A stretch of 64,000 nucleotides of DNA, from contig OZ244173.1 in the NCBI GenBank assembly GCA_965216515.1, forward strand, positions 2,480,001-2,544,000, read 5' to 3'. Positions 1 to 8,385 of this stretch are shown here, piece after piece. Position numbers and translations under genes: made by a program. The notes under the pieces were generated by a model. The model made no database searches. It was not told the origin of the DNA and worked only from the letters and a program-made list of their open reading frames with translations. Within the stretch, counting starts at the first letter, position 1; every line of letters starts with the position of its first letter. Source of the DNA: CAXMRP01 sp965216515. Its GTDB lineage: Bacteria > Pseudomonadota > Alphaproteobacteria > Rhizobiales > Afifellaceae.

Positions 1-1
1 C

Positions 2-562
2 TGCGTCGGCCGGCTGGCTGCCGAAAAGGGTCACCTTGTCCTGCTTGAAGCCGCACGCAATCTGGCGAACGAGGGTGTGAACTTTCATCTGACCCTTGTC
101 GGCGACGGACCGATGCGGGCCGAAATCGAAACCGCCTTTGCCGAAGCTGGCATCGCCGATCGTTTGACCATCACCGGTCTTCTCGGCGCGCCGGCCGTCG
201 CCGACGAAATCCGCAAGGCCAGGTTGCTGGTGCAGCCAAGTTTTGCGGAGGGCCTGCCGGTCTCCATCATGGAGGCCTATTGCCTCGGCCGCCCGGTCAT
301 CGCCTCCGATATCGCCGCGATCGGCGAACTGGTGCAACCCGGCGAAACCGGGTGGCTGGTGCCGCCCGGCTCTGTTGAAATGCTCCAGGCAGCGATACGC
401 GAAAGTCTCGCGCTCCCGGTCAGCCGGCTTGCCGGGATGGGCCGCGATGGCGCGAAACGTGTGAGGGCGCGTCACGATGCGATATCTCAGGCACGCAAAC
501 TGGAAGCGGCAATCCTGCGATCCTCTTCCGATGCAAACCCGATGGATGAAGGGGCAGATTGA
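2..562 (+). CDS. Glycosyltransferase family 4, C-terminal part (5' end outside window)
   Basis: The reading frame is open from the first bases of the window, so the gene begins upstream and only the last 186 codons are present. The visible part is the GT4 (GT-B fold) donor-binding half. It starts with VGRLAAEKGH, the usual first strand of that domain, followed by LVGDGPMRAEIE and the nucleotide-sugar binding segment PSFAEGLPVSIMEAY, which carries the conserved E-x7-E pair. It then reads GRPVIAS and GETGWLVPPGS. Such enzymes add a sugar to a lipid-linked oligosaccharide on the cytoplasmic face of the inner membrane. The stop overlaps the next start by one base (TGATG), so the two glycosyltransferases are probably co-translated. 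Donor and acceptor cannot be read from the sequence. Confidence 0.9.
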   Translation, partial: CVGRLAAEKGHLVLLEAARNLANEGVNFHLTLVGDGPMRAEIETAFAEAGIADRLTITGLLGAPAVADEIRKARLLVQPSFAEGLPVSIMEAYCLGRPVIASDIAAIGELVQPGETGWLVPPGSVEMLQAAIRESLALPVSRLAGMGRDGAKRVRARHDAISQARKLEAAILRSSSDANPMDEGAD

Positions 563-1764
563 TGGCGCGCAGATACGATATTCTCTACCTGTCCGGCGAT
601 GTGAACATCCACAAAAGCTACGCGTTCGCCAACCTTCAGAGCGGGGAGCGGCAGATTTTCGGCAGCCCCTTTCTGTCGCAGTTCTTTTCCGTTTGCGCGG
701 ACCGAAATCTGAAATGCCATGTCGTCTCAATCGCCGATGGCGAGGATGAAACGATCGACGGCCATCGCTTCACCTACATCAAGCCGCCATTTTCCGGGCG
801 TGGATGGGCGTTCTACCATATCGGGCAGCTGATGTTCATGCTGCGCATCCTGATGCTGTGCATACGCGACCGGCCAAAACTGCTGTTGCTGACATATGGC
901 CGCTATTATTGGTTCGTCTTCGCCCTCGTCCCCTGGTTCGGGACAAAAATCGGAATGGCGCTCCATGCCGTGCTCTGGCCCAAGCTCGATCTCATCCGGT
1001 ACTGGCTGCTGATCCTGCTTCGCCTGTCCCGATCCATGTTCAAGACCCGCGCCCGTTTCATCATGTGCACGTCGGACGATATTGCGCACCAGATTGTCGC
1101 CCTGACCAAAGGGTCGAAAGCTCAAATCCGCGGCTTTCTGCCAACCTGGCCGCCGGAGGACTTTGCCGATCTGGAATCGGACCCGGTCGGAGAACGCGCG
1201 CCGGACGGCTTCTTTCGCGTCATGTACGCCAGCCGTCTGGAGGCGAACAAGGGGATCTTCGACCTTTTGTCGGCGGCGCGCCATATCAAGGATCTCGGTC
1301 ATGACCGCATCCGGTTCGACATTTGCGGGGCGGGGCATGCCGAGGACCGGGTCAGGGGAAAGGTCGGCGATCTGGGACTGGGCGACGTGGTCACGGTCCA
1401 CGGACACTGCGAGAAGAACCGCATGCGCGAACTTTACCGGCGCTGCGACACTGTTGTCGTTCCGACCCGGACCGATTTCACCGAGGGTTACAACATGGTG
1501 GTCGCCGAAGGCATCCTGTGGCGCAAGCCGGTGATTACATCGGAAGTGTGCCTGCCCATCGGCTCCGGATTGGACGAGGCGGTCCTGCGCGTGCGTCCGA
1601 ATGTCTGGGAGGCTTACGCCGACGCGATCATCCGGCTGTTCCGGGACGACGGCCTCTATCAGGCCAAGGCCTCCGCAACGGTGGCGCTGCGCGGCCAGTT
1701 CCTCGACGAAACGCGCTCATGGGGCCACGTGTTTTCGCGATGTCTGGACGATATCGGCCTGTAG
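562..1764 (+). CDS. Glycosyltransferase family 4
   Basis: A 400-residue GT-B glycosyltransferase. The N-terminal half is acceptor-side and contains a hydrophobic stretch around residues 80-140 that could dock on the membrane. The C-terminal half is a GT4 domain with RVMYASRLEANKGI, FDICGAGHAEDRV and the E-x7-E region TDFTEGYNMVVAEGILW near residue 310. The ATG at 562 is chosen because AAGGGG lies seven bases upstream; a TTG one codon earlier is possible. It overlaps the stop of the preceding glycosyltransferase by one base, so both belong to one plus-strand EPS operon. It probably adds one residue of the repeat unit; the sugar is unknown. Confidence 0.9.
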   Translation: MARRYDILYLSGDVNIHKSYAFANLQSGERQIFGSPFLSQFFSVCADRNLKCHVVSIADGEDETIDGHRFTYIKPPFSGRGWAFYHIGQLMFMLRILMLCIRDRPKLLLLTYGRYYWFVFALVPWFGTKIGMALHAVLWPKLDLIRYWLLILLRLSRSMFKTRARFIMCTSDDIAHQIVALTKGSKAQIRGFLPTWPPEDFADLESDPVGERAPDGFFRVMYASRLEANKGIFDLLSAARHIKDLGHDRIRFDICGAGHAEDRVRGKVGDLGLGDVVTVHGHCEKNRMRELYRRCDTVVVPTRTDFTEGYNMVVAEGILWRKPVITSEVCLPIGSGLDEAVLRVRPNVWEAYADAIIRLFRDDGLYQAKASATVALRGQFLDETRSWGHVFSRCLDDIGL

Positions 1765-1798
1765 CGCCGCCCGCCGGAGGATGACCGCCGGAAAACGG

Positions 1799-2974
1799 CT
1801 ACCGCGTTGCCCGATAGTCTTCGATCAGCTTGACGAGATTGACCGCCAGGGCATCATCGATGGCATCCACGAAATGGCCGTCGGCAAGATAGTTTTGCGC
1901 ATTCTCCGTCTCCGCCACCGTGTGCGAACTCAACACCGGGATATCGAGGCGTTTCAGCTCACGCTCCAGCACTTCATGGAGATAGGGCGGCATTCCGAAA
2001 TCGTTGGCCAGATAGACAACCGGAACCGATCCGTCAGTTTTCGCCTGTTCGGAGAACCGCCCGATCAGCGCCTTGAGCACGACAATCGCTTCCGACCCCT
2101 CGACGAAACCATCGGGCCGGAGCGTTTGCGCGGCCAGCCGGCGTTGAATCCGGCGGGCATGGGCGCGCCGCACAAGCCGGGCCAGCGTTGACCGGTCCAG
2201 AATTGTCTGATGGAACAGGTAGCCGCTGAAATAGGGATCGTTCTTGCCCAGGCGATCGACAAAGTCCGACAGGGCATCCGGTTCCGAAAAGGTCTCGCGG
2301 ACCTGCGCCAGGGTCAGGCGGTCGCCGGGTGAAATGACGTCAAGCCCGCCGCCGTCCGGTTTGAATATGGGTTGGACATAGGGGTAGGGCTGCTCGAACG
2401 ACCACGCCATCGGCGACATGGATCGGAGCATCGGCACATTTGATGTCAGGATGCCGAGAACCACCGCGTCGGCTTCTCTTAGCGTCCGGTCGGACTCAAA
2501 CGCCGCATAGGCCCAGTTGGCCGTCGCGCCCGGCGCCGTGACCCGGCGCACGGCAACCCGGTCGTGGGTTCGCAGGACGGCCCGGCCGAGCCGGTTGGCA
2601 TGGGACATTCCATAGACCGCGACGAGCATGTCCTGACCGTCGCCGGCATGATCCGGCAGGTCCACAGGTGCCGCGCCGAGATGCCCGGCGAATGCGATCG
2701 GCCAGGCTGATTCGTCATCCTCGCCGAGAACGCGCCGGATTTTCCCTTCCACCGACCGGCCGTAATCGAAAAACGCCGCCAGCCGGCCGGGGCTCCCGCC
2801 CGGCGGCAGCGCGCCGGGATATGCGAACGCCAGGTTGATCGCCACATCGATCACGATCAGCCACACCAGGACCCAGGCTCCGACAGCCAGACGGTGTGCC
2901 CAGCCGCCCGCATTCGCTTCGCCGCCTGCAGGCGCGGCCTTAGAATTGAAAATAGACAAACGCTGCCGGTTCAT
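1799..2974 (-). CDS. SGNH-like acetylation partner protein (AlgJ/AlgX-type, membrane anchored)
   Basis: A 391-residue protein with one N-terminal membrane helix (about residues 28-50), so most of it should lie in the periplasm. The segment AVYGMSHANRLG near residue 124 has the shape of an SGNH block I around the nucleophile serine. The C-terminal LADGHFVDAI (about 365-375) resembles the Asp-x-His block V. The gene starts 35 bases inside the end of the MBOAT gene on the same strand. In alginate-type systems an MBOAT protein moves acetyl groups across the membrane and an SGNH partner places them on the polysaccharide. This pairing is the main basis for the call, because overall similarity to named families is weak by eye. 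Confidence 0.7.
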   Translation of the reverse strand: MNRQRLSIFNSKAAPAGGEANAGGWAHRLAVGAWVLVWLIVIDVAINLAFAYPGALPPGGSPGRLAAFFDYGRSVEGKIRRVLGEDDESAWPIAFAGHLGAAPVDLPDHAGDGQDMLVAVYGMSHANRLGRAVLRTHDRVAVRRVTAPGATANWAYAAFESDRTLREADAVVLGILTSNVPMLRSMSPMAWSFEQPYPYVQPIFKPDGGGLDVISPGDRLTLAQVRETFSEPDALSDFVDRLGKNDPYFSGYLFHQTILDRSTLARLVRRAHARRIQRRLAAQTLRPDGFVEGSEAIVVLKALIGRFSEQAKTDGSVPVVYLANDFGMPPYLHEVLERELKRLDIPVLSSHTVAETENAQNYLADGHFVDAIDDALAVNLVKLIEDYRATR

Positions 2975-4559
2975 TGTTCATTCCGATAAGCACAGCCACG
3001 ATCAGGCAGGCAAGGACGGCGCCCAAAGCAGGCGCCGGCAACCGCCGATAGTGCTGGGGATCATTGTGCCAGTACTGGTGTATCTCCATAACGCCGAGGA
3101 TCGGCAGGCCGACGAGGGCGGACAACCCCGGCTTGCCGATGGTCAGCGACGGTATCGCCGGCATCTGAAACAGGGCCAGCGTGAAGGACCTGATCTGTTC
3201 AAAGGATTCCGCCCGGAACAGCAGCCAGCCATAGCAGGTGACGACAAAGAAGAAACCGATTTTCACAAGCTTGACGACACCGGTCGTCGTGTCGCGGCTG
3301 TCGCCCGCCCAGGCCCGGTGCACGGACAAAATCGCTCCCTGATAAACACCCCAGAGCACGAAGTTCCACGCCGCCCCGTGCCACAAGCCACCAAGTCCCA
3401 TCGTGATCATCAGGTTTCGGTAGGTCATGCCCCGCGAACCCCGGCTGCCGCCCAGCGGGATATACAGATAGTCCCGCAGCCAGCTTGACAGGCTGATGTG
3501 CCAGCGGCGCCAGAATTCACTCGGATTGGACGAAAAGTAGGGCAAGCGGAAATTCGTCATCAGTTCGATGCCGAACAGTTTCGACGTGCCGCGCGCGATA
3601 TCGGAGTAACCGGAGAAATCGCAGTAAATCTGTAGTGCAAAAGCGACCGTGCCGAGCACGATCGTACCGTTGGAGGGGGTCGCCGATCCTCCGTAGACCG
3701 CATCCACATACGGCGCCAGCCCATCGGCGATGGCAACTTTCTTGAACAGCCCGAAGAGGATCAGATATAGGCCGCGCGATATGCCGCCGACGGTGATTTC
3801 ACGCTTCGCCAGCAGGCTCGGCAGGAGGCGCGAGGCCCGCTCGATCGGCCCTGCGACAAGCTGCGGGAAATAGGAAACGAATAGGGCAAAATCGAGAAAA
3901 TTCCGCGTTGGTTTGCACTTGCCCCGATAAATATCAATGGAATAGCTGATCGTCTGAAATGTATAAAACGATATCCCGACGGGCAGGATAACATTCAACC
4001 GGTACAATTCCGGATTTCCGCCCAGGGCCGCGATCGAACTCTCGATGCTGCCAACGAAAAAATCGAAATATTTGAAAACACAAAGGATAAACAGATTGAG
4101 CGATACGCTCACGGCCACGCCGGCTTTCGGTTTCCGGTGGTCCGGCAACCGCAGAAGAACGCGGTAGAGTGCCGCCATCGCCGCCAGAAAAACGGCGGTC
4201 GCAACCACCCATTTTCCACAGGCGACGGGATCGAGAAAACCGCCCGGATCAAAATCGGCGGCACCGGGTGCCAATCGGCTGAAGTCACCGCCGAGAAACA
4301 CGGCGGCCGATCCGATCAGATAGGCCGCGGATTTGGCCATGTTGCGACCGGCGATCCGCCCGTTGGCCACAAACAAGCCGGCGCAATAGTCGATCGCCGT
4401 CGACAGCGTGATCAGAAAGAGAAACCGCGGATCCCACCAGCCATAGAACACATAGCTGGCCAGCAGCAGGATCAGATTCTGGATTCGTTTCCCCGTTAAA
4501 GCATATGCCGCAAACACTGCCGGCAGGAACAGGGCATATTCGAGCGAATTGAAATACAT
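2940..4559 (-). CDS. MBOAT family O-acyltransferase (AlgI-like)
   Basis: A 539-residue multi-pass inner-membrane protein of the MBOAT family. The start at 4559 gives the typical N-terminus MYFNSLEYALFLPAVF; an upstream extension of the frame lacks family features. Diagnostic segments are ASYVFYGWWDPRFLFL, FWRRWHISLSSWLRDYLYIPLGG (conserved in AlgI/PatA) and GGLWHGAAWNF, in which His394 is the presumed catalytic histidine. These proteins use cytoplasmic acyl donors, usually acetyl-CoA, to feed acyl groups across the membrane for polysaccharide O-acylation. It overlaps the downstream SGNH-like gene by 35 bases and should work with it on the EPS. Confidence 0.93.
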   Translation of the reverse strand: MYFNSLEYALFLPAVFAAYALTGKRIQNLILLLASYVFYGWWDPRFLFLITLSTAIDYCAGLFVANGRIAGRNMAKSAAYLIGSAAVFLGGDFSRLAPGAADFDPGGFLDPVACGKWVVATAVFLAAMAALYRVLLRLPDHRKPKAGVAVSVSLNLFILCVFKYFDFFVGSIESSIAALGGNPELYRLNVILPVGISFYTFQTISYSIDIYRGKCKPTRNFLDFALFVSYFPQLVAGPIERASRLLPSLLAKREITVGGISRGLYLILFGLFKKVAIADGLAPYVDAVYGGSATPSNGTIVLGTVAFALQIYCDFSGYSDIARGTSKLFGIELMTNFRLPYFSSNPSEFWRRWHISLSSWLRDYLYIPLGGSRGSRGMTYRNLMITMGLGGLWHGAAWNFVLWGVYQGAILSVHRAWAGDSRDTTTGVVKLVKIGFFFVVTCYGWLLFRAESFEQIRSFTLALFQMPAIPSLTIGKPGLSALVGLPILGVMEIHQYWHNDPQHYRRLPAPALGAVLACLIVAVLIGMNNEPAAFVYFQF

Positions 4560-4783
4560 TTGACGTCCGGCCGGCTGATCAGCGGTTGACAGGCATGTTA
4601 GACAGGGAAGGGTACGATTTCGTAAATTCCGGTCGGTCGGCCTCCTGCCGGCGGTTGGGGTCACGGCGCCCGCCGCGCAGGACCGAAGCCCGCTTTATCA
4701 TCCTTTGGCAAATGCGGTTGTTGAAAGTGCGGATCTTGTGCGGACACGCTGCGGTTGATGGATTGTGGTCGTGTTCAGCGCCG

Positions 4784-5977
4784 TCAGGGCGAAACCAGCG
4801 GGCGCGCATCGGCCACCCAGCTCATCTGATCGGCGGTCCGGGTTTTCACAGTGCCATGGAGAATTCGCTCCTGCGCCTGAACGGCACGCAGATCCAGATA
4901 GTCGTCCCCTGTCATCCAGAGCCTTACCGTGTGCGGCAGGGCCCGCAAGGTTCCGCGCAGCGTCGGCAGCGTCCAGAAGCGCATCAGCAAATCGCAGCAA
5001 ACGGAAGCGAACAGAAATCTCGGGTATTTCAAATAGTAGATCGTGGCCGCCAGCGCCCGGTTGTCGGCGTGCCGGCACAGGCTCGCGGCCATATGAACCA
5101 GCCGATTTGCATGGCGCGTCGCGATGCCATGCCGGCCGACAGGTGTTTGCAGGTGATGAACCAGCGCCTTGTTCGCACTCAGGAGCAGACCGTGCTTGGA
5201 TGCGCGGTAGCTGGCATGGATATCCTCTCCGGCGCAGGACAGAGCGGTCGGCTCAAATCCGTTTGGGGACACGATTGCGCGCCGGAACGACATCTTGAAT
5301 CCAATCATCAATAGCGTCCGCTCAACATCAAACTCGCCTTGGCGCGCGAAATCGGGGTGGGCTGGAAATCCCTTCAGTTCGTACGGAATGAAGCGGGTGG
5401 CTGGGTCCCACATGAAGATATAACGGCCAAGAAAACGCCAGATGCCTCTTTTCCACGCGGCCCCCGGTGAATATTCGCGAAGCGTTGTTTCTGTCGCCCC
5501 GTTGTCCGGTTCCAGCATTTCGTCCGCCGCCGAAGGCGGAGGGACCGGAACATCGCGCGCCTGAATCCCGGCGATCTTGCCCTCATCATCGGCGGCATAA
5601 ATGCTGATGATCTCTTCCGCGCAACCGGGATGCATCAGCGTGTCATCGTCGAATGTAAACACGATATCGGCCGCCGACCGCGAGATGGCGTGATTCAACT
5701 GGATCGCATGACTGGGTATCGACGCGGCATGATACTCAAAACGGATATTCGGGTATTTCGGCGCAATGTCGCCAAGAATGTGCGACCGGGTCTGTTCCCA
5801 GTCGGGACTGGCGTCGGTAATGATGACTTCGATTGGCGGGCAAGATTGGGACGCGGCCAGTTCGACCGCCATCGGGAGTATCGAACCGCGCTTGTATGTC
5901 GCGATCGTCAGCGCCCATGTCGGCGCCGTGCTGGTGCCATGCGCCGGTTCATCGATATGGCGGACACTGCCGGTCAT
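4784..5977 (-). CDS. Glycosyltransferase family 2 (paralogue A)
   Basis: A 397-residue GT-A enzyme. It opens the fold with TWALTIATYKRGSILP (residues 20-35) and VIITDASPDW. The metal/nucleotide-sugar DxD is in FTFDDDTLMHPGCAEEI (Asp110-112). The C-terminal 150 residues contain SFRRAIVSPNGF and a GEDIHASYRASKHG segment resembling the catalytic-base region of GT2 enzymes. A GGGAGG lies about 12 bases upstream of the ATG. It closely resembles the GT2 protein at 7213-8331 in layout and motifs, so the two are probably an old duplication. It is likely to transfer one sugar of the EPS repeat at the cytoplasmic membrane. Confidence 0.88.
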   Translation of the reverse strand: MTGSVRHIDEPAHGTSTAPTWALTIATYKRGSILPMAVELAASQSCPPIEVIITDASPDWEQTRSHILGDIAPKYPNIRFEYHAASIPSHAIQLNHAISRSAADIVFTFDDDTLMHPGCAEEIISIYAADDEGKIAGIQARDVPVPPPSAADEMLEPDNGATETTLREYSPGAAWKRGIWRFLGRYIFMWDPATRFIPYELKGFPAHPDFARQGEFDVERTLLMIGFKMSFRRAIVSPNGFEPTALSCAGEDIHASYRASKHGLLLSANKALVHHLQTPVGRHGIATRHANRLVHMAASLCRHADNRALAATIYYLKYPRFLFASVCCDLLMRFWTLPTLRGTLRALPHTVRLWMTGDDYLDLRAVQAQERILHGTVKTRTADQMSWVADARPLVSP

Positions 5978-6303
5978 TCGATCTTGGTCCCTCCCGATGC
6001 GCCATGCTCGGCCATATGGATCTGTAGCACGGCGGGAAAATCCTGCCAGCGCGTGCAGGCACTATGGCTAATCCGCCCCGGGTGCGATGGGAACAAATAC
6101 GCCGAAAAAAAGGGCAAAAAAGCGATTTTGTGGCTAACTTCGGCCAATCTGGGACCAATTCCGGCGCAAACGCCTGTTCCACGCATTTTTCCGGCGATGA
6201 TCCGCTCTTGCCTGATACCGCATCTTGAACCGCGACCGGCCCGCCACCCGTCTGTCTCGCCAGTCGGGATTCAGGTGTTGACCATGATATCGTCGAACGG
6301 GCT
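5978..6303. other. Intergenic region, no gene recognised
   Basis: About 326 bases between the FkbM methyltransferase and GT2 paralogue A, both on the minus strand. Frames crossing it are overlaps of neighbouring genes without family features. It contains a short purine-rich run (about 6100-6130) but no convincing promoter, hairpin or RNA gene. Confidence 0.5.
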
Positions 6304-7113
6304 CTAGCTTCTTCGCGCGATTTTGTTTTCACCGAAAGTGGCCCGGACCGGGAATCCTGCCGCGGCATGTTCAAAGGCCTCCGCGCAGCCAGGCGCAAAC
6401 CGGTCGTGCAGTTCCGCCACAAGCATGCCGACTTTTCCGATCCACGTGTCACAGTTGTTGAGCACTTCCCGTTCCGCACCCTCCACATCCAGCTTGAGGA
6501 TATCAATTCCGGCCAGTCCGTAGCGATCCATCAATTCGTCGATCGTCACGGTGGAAACGGTCCGGGTGGTCCTGTCCGGCAGTTCCGTGCGGGATCCGGC
6601 CACCGCTATCGCCCGCTTTCCCCAGTGTTTGTCGGACGTGCCATCGAACTCCAGGACAGTCGGCTCGTGCCAGATGGCGGCGTGGATCGGCACGATATCG
6701 GGATCCGCGCGCACGTTTTCGCAAAGCAGGGCATGGTTCTCCGCATCGGCCTCGACGGCGAGAACGGTGGCATTTGGAAATTTCTTGCGGAAATACAACG
6801 CCGAAAGCCCGATATAGGCGCCACAATCGACAATCACCCGGATTTCATCGGGTGGAATATCCAGATCATATTCGCGCTTGAGAAAAATCTGCTCGAAGAC
6901 CGCGATGTCGGTATTTCCAAAACGGATTTTTACGTCGCTGTTCAGTTCGTTCAATTTGACACGCATGGCAAATGGCCAGTCAAACAGGGTGTGAACGGCC
7001 CACCCGGCCGCGCCGCGCCAGCCGAAATGATTGAGGTGGTAACGCAGTTTCCTGTTGGCATTTCTGTAGCGGTGCAAAGAACCGCGCACATTGCGAAAAT
7101 CGATATGGCCCAT
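6304..7113 (-). CDS. FkbM family SAM-dependent methyltransferase
   Basis: A 269-residue class I methyltransferase. SAM-binding motif I is VDCGAYIGLSALYF (residues 95-108), followed by the acidic motif II residue in LAVEAD (Glu121). The FkbM hallmark is DILKLDVEGAEREVL near residue 205. The sequence ends without an extra domain. FkbM enzymes in polysaccharide loci O-methylate sugars, on either a sugar nucleotide or the growing glycan. The gene lies between the two paralogous GT2 genes on the same strand, which suggests that its target is a sugar added by one of them. The start codon is ATG at 7113. Confidence 0.88.
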   Translation of the reverse strand: MGHIDFRNVRGSLHRYRNANRKLRYHLNHFGWRGAAGWAVHTLFDWPFAMRVKLNELNSDVKIRFGNTDIAVFEQIFLKREYDLDIPPDEIRVIVDCGAYIGLSALYFRKKFPNATVLAVEADAENHALLCENVRADPDIVPIHAAIWHEPTVLEFDGTSDKHWGKRAIAVAGSRTELPDRTTRTVSTVTIDELMDRYGLAGIDILKLDVEGAEREVLNNCDTWIGKVGMLVAELHDRFAPGCAEAFEHAAAGFPVRATFGENKIARRS

Positions 7114-7212
7114 AAAGTGTTACCAGTGTGTGCTGCCAGATTGTTTGTTTGTCCGTGATCGGGCCTGTCCGGTTTGAATACGCATTGCCTGCCGGGCGGC
7201 CCGTGGCTCCGG

Positions 7213-8331
7213 TCACGCCCGCCCGGAGAGTTCTCCGGCAATGGCCTTGATTTCATCGTCCAGGATCGTGTCGTCAGCTCCAAGAACACGACGCGCAGGT
7301 CCCAGCGCGCCGATTGATCCGAACAATGTCGGGAAGCGCCAGTCCCGGTCAATCGCATCGGTGAAAATCGCCGCGATGCAGGATCGGGCCCAGTGCACAT
7401 AATATTTGGATCTGGCCCTGTTCAGGTCCGGTGCGTGGCGCCGGATGCACATTGCCAGGTGGGCAAGGGAAATTGTCTGTCGGCGCCGTCGTGAATCGCG
7501 GCCGGTTTCTGACCAGACATGATGCACGATCGCCTTGTTGGCATTGACCAGCGGTCCGAAGAACGAGGCGCGATAGGACACGTCGAGGTCTTCGATACTG
7601 GCCGATCGAACCGAGGCGTCGAATCTTACCTGTTCGGCGATCTTTCGGCGCAGCGTCATCTTGAAACCGACCATCAGGCGGATCGCAGACACATCCATCG
7701 ATTGGACGGACATCGGCAGGTCATGACCGGGGTAGGACTGGCTGGCATAGGGAACGAATCGCAGATCGATGTCACGAAGCAGAATGTGCCGGTGAACGAA
7801 CCGGGCGGCAATCGACTTCCCCTGCCGCAGGATTCCGCCCCCTGCCGGCGGCGGCGGCCTATGTCGGGCCCGGTCGACGGCGTCCAGACCATGTTCGCGC
7901 AAAAAGGATTCGCACCCGGGCGGAACCGCCGGGCTGATCGTGGCCTGCACGCCGACCATCTGTTGGCCGGTGTCGGCACCATAAATTCGCATGATTTCCT
8001 CGGCGCAATCCGGATACATTAATGTGTCGTCGTCGAACACGAACACGATGTCGGCGGTTGCCGCGCTGACGGCCTGGTTTCTTTGCGCGCCGGCGCCTTT
8101 GGCTTCGGCCTCCAGATAGCAAAACGCGATATGGGGGAAATCCGGCGCCAGTTCACCCATGACGAGATCCCGGGTCCGCGCCCAGTCCGCGCTGGCATCC
8201 ACGATGATGATCTCGGCAGGCGGGCGGCTTTGCCCGGCGGCGAGGCGCAGCGCCGTCGGCAGCACGCTGGCGCGATTGTAGGTGGCAATGGTCAGCGCCC
8301 AGGTCGGTTCAATATCGGCGATAGGGGTCAC
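7213..8331 (-). CDS. Glycosyltransferase family 2 (paralogue B)
   Basis: A 372-residue GT2 enzyme starting at a GTG with GAAGG seven bases upstream. It has TWALTIATYNRASVLP (residues 10-25), EIIIVDASADW and the DxD segment FVFDDDTLMYPDCAEEI (Asp100-102). These match paralogue A almost position for position. A SIEDLDVSYRASFFG segment stands where the acceptor-side catalytic residue usually is. It probably adds a sugar to the EPS repeat in the cytoplasm. It is followed on the same strand by the FkbM methyltransferase after about 100 bases. Confidence 0.88.
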   Translation of the reverse strand: MTPIADIEPTWALTIATYNRASVLPTALRLAAGQSRPPAEIIIVDASADWARTRDLVMGELAPDFPHIAFCYLEAEAKGAGAQRNQAVSAATADIVFVFDDDTLMYPDCAEEIMRIYGADTGQQMVGVQATISPAVPPGCESFLREHGLDAVDRARHRPPPPAGGGILRQGKSIAARFVHRHILLRDIDLRFVPYASQSYPGHDLPMSVQSMDVSAIRLMVGFKMTLRRKIAEQVRFDASVRSASIEDLDVSYRASFFGPLVNANKAIVHHVWSETGRDSRRRRQTISLAHLAMCIRRHAPDLNRARSKYYVHWARSCIAAIFTDAIDRDWRFPTLFGSIGALGPARRVLGADDTILDDEIKAIAGELSGRA

Positions 8332-8385
8332 ACGGTTGCCTTCTGTAATCGTCGGGCCAATTGGCGCGCTCGATTGAGATGCCCG

